Source of the DNA: Bradyrhizobium sp. CCGE-LA001
Lineage (GTDB): Bacteria; Pseudomonadota; Alphaproteobacteria; Rhizobiales; Xanthobacteraceae
Direction of reading: 5' to 3'
Length of the DNA stretch: 64,000 nucleotides
NCBI RefSeq assembly: GCF_000296215.2
Contig: NZ_CP013949.1
Span: 1,791,501 to 1,855,500, forward strand
Shown here: piece after piece, positions 59,452-64,000 of the stretch
Position numbering within the stretch: the first letter of the stretch is position 1
Layout of the letters: every line of letters starts with the position of its first letter
Made by a program: the position numbers and the translations under genes
Notes under the pieces: model-generated
What the model saw: only the letters and a program-made list of their open reading frames with translations
Told to the model about the DNA's origin: nothing
Databases searched by the model: none

Positions 59452-60357
59452 ATGTCAAGCCTGCTCACGAACTCGTCCGCCATGACCGCGCTCCAGACCC
59501 TGCGGTCTGTCAGCTCGCAACTCTCCACCACGCAGACCCGGATCTCCACCGGCCAGCGCGTGGCGACCGCTTCCGACAACGCCGCCTATTGGTCGATCGC
59601 GACCTCGATGCGCGCCGACAACGCCGCGCTCTCCGCCGTCTCCGACTCGCTCGGTCTGTCGGCCGCGACCGTCGACACCGAGTACACCGCTCTCAACAAG
59701 GTGCTCGGCGACAGCAACTCCGGCCTGACCAAGCTCCAGTCGCTGCTGGTGCAGGCCAAGACCGCCGGTGTCGACCGCAGCAAGATCCAGTCGGAAATCA
59801 CCCAGATCCAGCAGGACATGAAGAACGTGGCCAGCGCGGCGACGTTCAACGGCGTCAACTGGCTGAGCACCAACGCCACGACGCCGGCGACGGTCAACCT
59901 GGTGTCGTCGTTCTCGCGCGTCGGCGCCACTCCGACCACCGGCTCGATCACCGTCACCGTCGCCAACTACTCGCTCTATACCTCGACCACGAGCGGCATC
60001 CTGGACACGGTGAGCGGCAGCGCATCGGTCGACACGATCAACATCGGCGCACTGACCGACTCGGCGGCTGACCAGACCACGCTCGATGGCTACATCGCGC
60101 AGGTCACCGCGGCGATCGGCACGGTCTCCTCCGGTGCGGCCAACCTCGGCGCCATCAAGAACCGCATCTCGAACAACTCCGAGTTCGTGAAGTCGCTGAT
60201 GGACTCGGTGGATCGCGGTATCGGCCAGCTCGTCGACGCTGACATGAACCAGGAGTCCACCCGTCTGGCGGCCCTCCAGGTGCAGCAGCAGCTCGGCGTT
60301 CAGGCGCTCTCCATCGCCAACAACAACAGCCAGAGCATCCTGTCGCTGTTCCGCTAA
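59452..60357 (+). CDS. Flagellin (lateral-type), copy 1
   Basis: 301 residues (about 31 kDa), the size of thin lateral-filament flagellins rather than the larger polar ones of Bradyrhizobium. N-terminal D0/D1 helices begin SSLLTNSSAMTALQTLRSVS and STGQRVATASDNAAYWSIAT; the middle is short (about 140-220, with NYSLYTSTTSGILDTVSGSA), and the C-terminal D0 ends VQQQLGVQALSIANNNSQSI. The secreted filament subunit is exported by the system encoded here. The related copy at 60624 shares most of its residues. A 12-bp hairpin terminator follows. Confidence 0.96.
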   Translation: MSSLLTNSSAMTALQTLRSVSSQLSTTQTRISTGQRVATASDNAAYWSIATSMRADNAALSAVSDSLGLSAATVDTEYTALNKVLGDSNSGLTKLQSLLVQAKTAGVDRSKIQSEITQIQQDMKNVASAATFNGVNWLSTNATTPATVNLVSSFSRVGATPTTGSITVTVANYSLYTSTTSGILDTVSGSASVDTINIGALTDSAADQTTLDGYIAQVTAAIGTVSSGAANLGAIKNRISNNSEFVKSLMDSVDRGIGQLVDADMNQESTRLAALQVQQQLGVQALSIANNNSQSILSLFR

Positions 60358-60377
60358 GCCCTAGGACAGTCCCAGGA

Positions 60378-60410
60378 GGGCCGCGCTTCTCGCGAAGCGC
60401 GGCCCTTTCG
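60378..60410 (+). terminator. Terminator after flagellin copy 1
   Basis: GGGCCGCGCTTC and GAAGCGCGGCCC form a perfect 12-bp stem closed by TCGC, followed by TTTCGTTT. It starts 20 bases after the stop, so the two flagellin genes are probably separate transcription units. Confidence 0.88.
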
Positions 60411-60540
60411 TTTGGCATGACCGCGCCATGATTCCGGCTGCCCTGTTGCGGCCGGATCACAACGCCACAAGCCCCGCACAAGCTTCGCTGGCTAGTCTCG
60501 CCGCTACGACGGATTGGGCTCACGCGCGCATTTGCCCAGC

Positions 60541-60623
60541 CCAAAGGCATGATGCCGCCCCGTCGTACCGGTGCAAGCCCGGTATGTCCCCAAATCCAAT
60601 CTGCTTTCAAAGGGACATCAAAG
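60541..60623 (+). promoter_or_regulatory. Structured flagellin-2 leader with Shine-Dalgarno sequestration
   Basis: Bases 60541-60593 repeat the flagellin-1 leader block. CGTACCGG pairs with CCGGTATG; ATGTCCC (60584-60590) is complementary to GGGACAT (60612-60618) just before the ATG at 60624. The stretch between block and ribosome site differs in sequence and is six bases shorter than in copy 1, so the complementarity is what is kept. Confidence 0.7.
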
Positions 60624-61535
60624 ATGGCTTCCAGCCTGCTTACCAACTCCGCTGCAATGACTGCGCTCCAGACCCTCCGGAATGTCAGCGCCAGCCTGCA
60701 GACGACCGAGAATCGCATTTCGACCGGCCAGCGCGTCGCGACCGCTTCGGACAATTCGGCCTATTGGTCGATCGCGACCTCGATGCGCGCCGACAACGCC
60801 GCGCTCTCCGCGGTGTCCGACTCGCTCGGTCTGTCGGCTGCGACCGTCGACACCGAATACACCGCTCTGAACAAGGTAATCGGCGACAGCAACTCCGGCC
60901 TCACCAAGCTCCAGGCGCTGCTGGTCGAAGCCAAGACCGCCGGCATCGACCGCACCAAGATCCAGGCCGAAATCACTCAGATCCAGCAGGACATGAAGAA
61001 CGTGGCCAACGCGGCGACGTTCAACGGCGTCAACTGGCTGAGCACCAACGCCACCACGCCGGCGACGGTCAACCTAGTGTCGTCGTTCTCGCGCGTCGGC
61101 GGCACGCCGACGATCAACACGATCACGGTGACGGTTGCCAACTACTCGCTCTACACCTCGACCACGGGCGGCATTCTGGACACGGTGAGCGGCAGCGCGT
61201 CGGTCGACACCATCAACATCGGCGCTCTGACCGATTCGGCGGCCGACCAGACCACGATCGATGGCTACATCGCGCAGGTCACCGCCGCGATCAACACGGT
61301 CAGCCAGTCCGCCGCCAATCTCGGCGCCATCAAGAACCGCATCTCGAACAACACGGAGTTCGTGAAGTCGCTGATGGACTCGGTGGATCGTGGTATCGGC
61401 CAGCTCGTCGACGCCGACATGAACGCGGAATCGACCCGCCTGCAGGCGCTCCAGACCCAGCAACAGCTCGGCGTTCAGGCGCTCTCGATCGCCAACCAGA
61501 ACAGCCAGAGCATCCTGTCGCTGTTCCGCGGCTAA
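60624..61535 (+). CDS. Flagellin (lateral-type), copy 2
   Basis: 303 residues. The ATG at 60624 follows the kept leader and gives the start ASSLLTNSAAMTALQTLRNV; the longer frame upstream is the leader itself. N- and C-terminal helices are nearly identical to copy 1, with scattered changes (such as VEAKTAGIDRTKIQAEITQI against VQAKTAGVDRSKIQSEITQI) and two extra residues. It is probably the second subunit of the same lateral filament. Inverted repeats follow the gene. Confidence 0.96.
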   Translation: MASSLLTNSAAMTALQTLRNVSASLQTTENRISTGQRVATASDNSAYWSIATSMRADNAALSAVSDSLGLSAATVDTEYTALNKVIGDSNSGLTKLQALLVEAKTAGIDRTKIQAEITQIQQDMKNVANAATFNGVNWLSTNATTPATVNLVSSFSRVGGTPTINTITVTVANYSLYTSTTGGILDTVSGSASVDTINIGALTDSAADQTTIDGYIAQVTAAINTVSQSAANLGAIKNRISNNTEFVKSLMDSVDRGIGQLVDADMNAESTRLQALQTQQQLGVQALSIANQNSQSILSLFRG

Positions 61536-61552
61536 GCGGGGCTTTCGAAGAC

Positions 61553-61578
61553 GACCGTGCTCCCTGGGGAGCACGGTC
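61553..61578 (+). terminator. Hairpin after flagellin copy 2
   Basis: GACCGTGCTCCC and GGGAGCACGGTC are perfect arms separated by only two bases, so the working stem is about 11 bp with a four-base loop. No T-run follows. A second hairpin (GGGCACG and CGTGCCC, 61602-61618) lies 23 bases downstream; together they may stop the flagellin transcript. Confidence 0.55.
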
Positions 61579-61825
61579 ACCGCCGCGAGCGGCGGATATG
61601 AGGGCACGAGGCGTGCCCGGACATCGACTTCCCGACGCACGATGACTTGGCGCGGCCGTTCGAGCCGCCATCGTCCGGCCCGCGGTTGCCGACATCGATC
61701 GCTTCACCGAACCCTTGTAAAATTGCAATGCCTCGTCCGCGAACCGGCGTGCTCGCGTCGTCGCGCAACCTTCAGACAAGGTTGGCAGCGGAGTGTCGCC
61801 TACGTTCGCATTGCCACGAGGTCAT

Positions 61826-63451
61826 ATGCTCAGTCGCGCGCAGATACAGCAACTGCTCAACAATCTGCTGGAGCTCGGGCCGCGACGCCTGATGGCCTTG
61901 GGATTGATCGGATTCGCCGTTCTCGTCACCGTCGTCGGCGGCGCCTATTATCTGAGCCGGCCTGAGTTCGAGACGCTCTATACCGGCCTCACCCGCGAGG
62001 ACGTGACGCGCATGGGCGCGGCGCTGCGCGAGCAGAACGTCACCTTCGACGTCAACACGGCCGGTGATGCGATATCGGTGCGGCCAAGCCAGACCATGCA
62101 GGCTCGGATGCTGCTCGCCGAGAAGGGGCTGCCGACCAGCGCCAATTCCGGCTACGAGCTGTTCGACAAGATCGGCTCGCTCGGCCTGACCTCGTTCATG
62201 CAGGAAGTCACCAAGCTGCGGGCGCTGGAAGGCGAGATCGCGCGCACGGTGCAGCTGATGAAGGGCGTCAAGGCGGCCCGGGTTCACATCGTTCTCCCGG
62301 TGCGCGGCTCGTTTCGCGCGACCCAGCAGCCGCCATCCGCTTCAGTCGTTCTGCGCACCGATGGTGCGATCGAGGCGCGCACCGCACAATCGATCCGTCA
62401 TCTCGTCGCGGCCGCCGTCCCCGGTATGAACCGCGACAAGGTGACGGTGCTGGATGCCGACGGCTCGATGCTGCTTGCGGAGGAGGATGAGGCCAGCGCC
62501 GCGCCGACCAAGATGGCGAGCCTGCAGAAGACCGTCGGCGGCATGGTGCAGGAGAACATCCGCAAGGCCTTGACCCCGTATCTGGGCCTGGACAATTTTG
62601 AGGTCAGCGTCGCGCCGCAGCTCTCCACCGACAAGCGGCAGATCAACGAGACCGTCTACGATCCCGAGAGCCGCGCCGAGCGCTCGGTGCGGAACGTGCG
62701 CGAGAAGGAATCCTCGCAGAACGCGGACCGTTCGACGCCGACCACGGTGCAACAGAACCTTCCGGATCAGCAGGTGAACGCGGGCGGCGGCAAGAATTCG
62801 AGCGAGGACAAGACCCGCCGCGAGGACGTCACCAATTTCGAGGTCTCGTCCAAGACCACGACGACGGTGAGCGACGGCTATTCGGTCAAGAAGCTCTTCA
62901 TCGCGGTCCTGGTCAACCGCGCCCGTCTCGTCGCCGATCTCGGCGACAAGAGTAACCAGGCCATCGTCGACAGCAAGCTCGCCGAGATCAGCCAGCTCGC
63001 GGCGACGGCGGGCGGGTTGGACAAGCAGCGCGGCGACCAGATTCAGGTCTCGGCGGTCGACTTCATCGAAGGCTCGCGCGAGCTGGCGCCGGTGCCGCCG
63101 ATCACTTTCGTCGAGATGATCAACAAGCAGCTCGGCAGCGTCATCAACGCTGTGACCATTCTCGCCGTTGCCTCGATGCTGGTCTGGTTCGGACTTCGGC
63201 CCGCGGTCAACGGCATTCTCACCCATCGCGCCGAGCAGGAGCAGGCCGAAGCGGCCGAGGTCGCCGAGCTCGAAGCTGCCACGGCGCTGGCGTTGGCCGA
63301 AAGTCAGGACCCCGAGCTCAACCTCGTCGAGGACCTCGAGGGCAAGATGCAGCGAACGCCGCAGAAGCGGCTGGAGCAGATCGTGCGGCTCGATCAAGCG
63401 CAGGCGGCAGCGATCCTTAAGGACTGGATGCGACGCGAGGAGGCGGCATGA
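61826..63451 (+). CDS. fliF: Flagellar MS-ring protein FliF
   Basis: 541 residues from the ATG at 61826 (GAGG just upstream); a frame 11 codons longer is less likely. FliF forms the membrane ring on which the flagellum is built. Two membrane helices (about 21-41 and near 448-465) flank a large periplasmic part with PEFETLYTGLTREDVTRMGA, MKGVKAARVHIVLPVRGSF and the C-terminal FliG-binding tail ending QAAAILKDWMRREEAA. The stop overlaps the next gene by ATGA. Confidence 0.96.
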   Translation: MLSRAQIQQLLNNLLELGPRRLMALGLIGFAVLVTVVGGAYYLSRPEFETLYTGLTREDVTRMGAALREQNVTFDVNTAGDAISVRPSQTMQARMLLAEKGLPTSANSGYELFDKIGSLGLTSFMQEVTKLRALEGEIARTVQLMKGVKAARVHIVLPVRGSFRATQQPPSASVVLRTDGAIEARTAQSIRHLVAAAVPGMNRDKVTVLDADGSMLLAEEDEASAAPTKMASLQKTVGGMVQENIRKALTPYLGLDNFEVSVAPQLSTDKRQINETVYDPESRAERSVRNVREKESSQNADRSTPTTVQQNLPDQQVNAGGGKNSSEDKTRREDVTNFEVSSKTTTTVSDGYSVKKLFIAVLVNRARLVADLGDKSNQAIVDSKLAEISQLAATAGGLDKQRGDQIQVSAVDFIEGSRELAPVPPITFVEMINKQLGSVINAVTILAVASMLVWFGLRPAVNGILTHRAEQEQAEAAEVAELEAATALALAESQDPELNLVEDLEGKMQRTPQKRLEQIVRLDQAQAAAILKDWMRREEAA

Positions 63452-64000
63452 ACGCGGCAATCGGAAAACTGCTGACGCAGTTCGACGCGAACGGCCGCGC
63501 CAAGTCGCCGCCGCCCCCTCCGCCCAAGATCCAGGACGTGCTGACAAGGAAGGAGGTCCGGCGCGAGCCGCAAGCCCAGGCGCAACCTCAGCCACAGCCG
63601 CACGCCCCACCGCAGCTTCAGCCGCCGTCGCCCGCACCGGAATCCCCGCTCCCCAATCTTCTCGACGATGCCTATCGGCGCGGCCATGCGGCCGGCGTCG
63701 CGGAAGGCGACGCCAGGCTTGCGGAGGAACGCGTCCGCAGCGCGATCCGGCTCGGCGAGGAGCGCGCGAAATGGTCCGATCAACAGGCGGCCACGATCGT
63801 CAACGGTTTCGAGGCGGCTTGCCGCGAGATCGAGAGCAATATCGCGAGCTCCGTTGCGCGGATCCTGTTGCCCTTCCTCAACGAGGCGGTTCGCGACAAG
63901 GCGATCGGATCGCTGGTCGAACAGATCGCGGCCTTGACCGGGAATTCGCCGATGCCGGTGTTCAAGGTCACCGGCCCGAGCGAGCTATTGGACCTCGTGA
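63448..64000 (+). CDS. FliH-like flagellar assembly protein, 3' end outside window
   Basis: About 184 visible residues. The start reads MNAAIGKLLTQFDANGRAKS, followed by a Pro/Gln-rich stretch (about 25-65) with KIQDVLTRKEV, then DDAYRRGHAAGVAEGDARLA, the GxxxG-type helix expected in FliH, which holds the FliI ATPase in check. The fliF overlap by ATGA and the helical design support the assignment, but sequence signal is weak. The gene continues beyond base 64000. Confidence 0.7.
   Translation, partial: MNAAIGKLLTQFDANGRAKSPPPPPPKIQDVLTRKEVRREPQAQAQPQPQPHAPPQLQPPSPAPESPLPNLLDDAYRRGHAAGVAEGDARLAEERVRSAIRLGEERAKWSDQQAATIVNGFEAACREIESNIASSVARILLPFLNEAVRDKAIGSLVEQIAALTGNSPMPVFKVTGPSELLDLV

Noticed and set aside
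1..64000. CRISPR arrays, tRNA or rRNA genes, insertion sequences, integrases, phage genes
   Set aside because: I saw no regularly spaced repeats, no tRNA-like cloverleaf with a CCA-type end, no rRNA-like stretch and no transposase or integrase motif.

Overview
This is 64 kb of GC-rich chromosome that reads as Bradyrhizobium or a very close relative in the Nitrobacteraceae. The taxonomic clues are a Bradyrhizobium-type porin, a rhizobial-order flagellar locus with two short (about 300 aa) tandem flagellins of the thin lateral kind, FixJ/FixL-like two-component proteins, a DUF3551-like small protein, and dispersed intergenic repeats that recur across Bradyrhizobium genomes. I see no rRNA, tRNA, CRISPR array, transposase, integrase or phage gene.

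Layout. 1-2.1 kb: the end of a minus-strand RND efflux adaptor, a repeat-bearing secreted protein and a small periplasmic protein. 2.3-10.3 kb: a secreted alpha/beta hydrolase, then a complete biotin-independent malonate decarboxylase operon (mdcA-C-D-E-G-B-F-H). It covers the enzyme subunits, both enzymes that build the phosphoribosyl-dephospho-CoA prosthetic group, a transporter and the malonyl loading enzyme. 10.3-19.8 kb: an AraC regulator, an AaeXAB-like aromatic-acid efflux set (HlyD, DUF1656, FUSC), a receiver-only protein and a FixJ/FixL-like pair, all on the minus strand, facing a second AraC-type gene across a spacer with a perfect 18-bp palindrome.

19.9-33.1 kb: mixed metabolism and transport. 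It holds an SDR oxidoreductase, an orphan family-5 solute-binding protein and a DUF892 ferritin-like stress protein. Next come a MetQ-like binding protein followed by a luciferase-like monooxygenase and two carboxymuconolactone-decarboxylase/alkylhydroperoxidase proteins, a full branched-chain-type ABC importer whose two permeases are fused, and a nickel/cobalt permease. 33.1-44.2 kb: a HerA-like ATPase, a YkgJ-type cysteine-cluster protein, LysE exporter, ketopantoate-reductase-like protein, an alpha/beta-hydrolase-fold protein lacking its nucleophile serine, two MarR regulators, a major porin, and about 1 kb of dispersed repeat.

45-64 kb: lateral-type flagellar locus. fliI-flgF-DUF1217 run leftward. 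motA-fliM-DUF6468-like-fliN-fliG-flhB-flgB-flgC-fliE-flgG-flgA-flgI-motE-flgH-fliL-fliP run rightward, followed by two flagellins, fliF and a fliH-like gene cut by the window end. Together they give switch, rod, P- and L-rings, part of the export gate, export ATPase, stator and filament. The most interesting signal is a 53-nt leader (50/53 identical) in front of both flagellin genes. It contains a hairpin and a 7-nt stretch exactly complementary to each gene's own Shine-Dalgarno region, which suggests translational gating of the filament protein.
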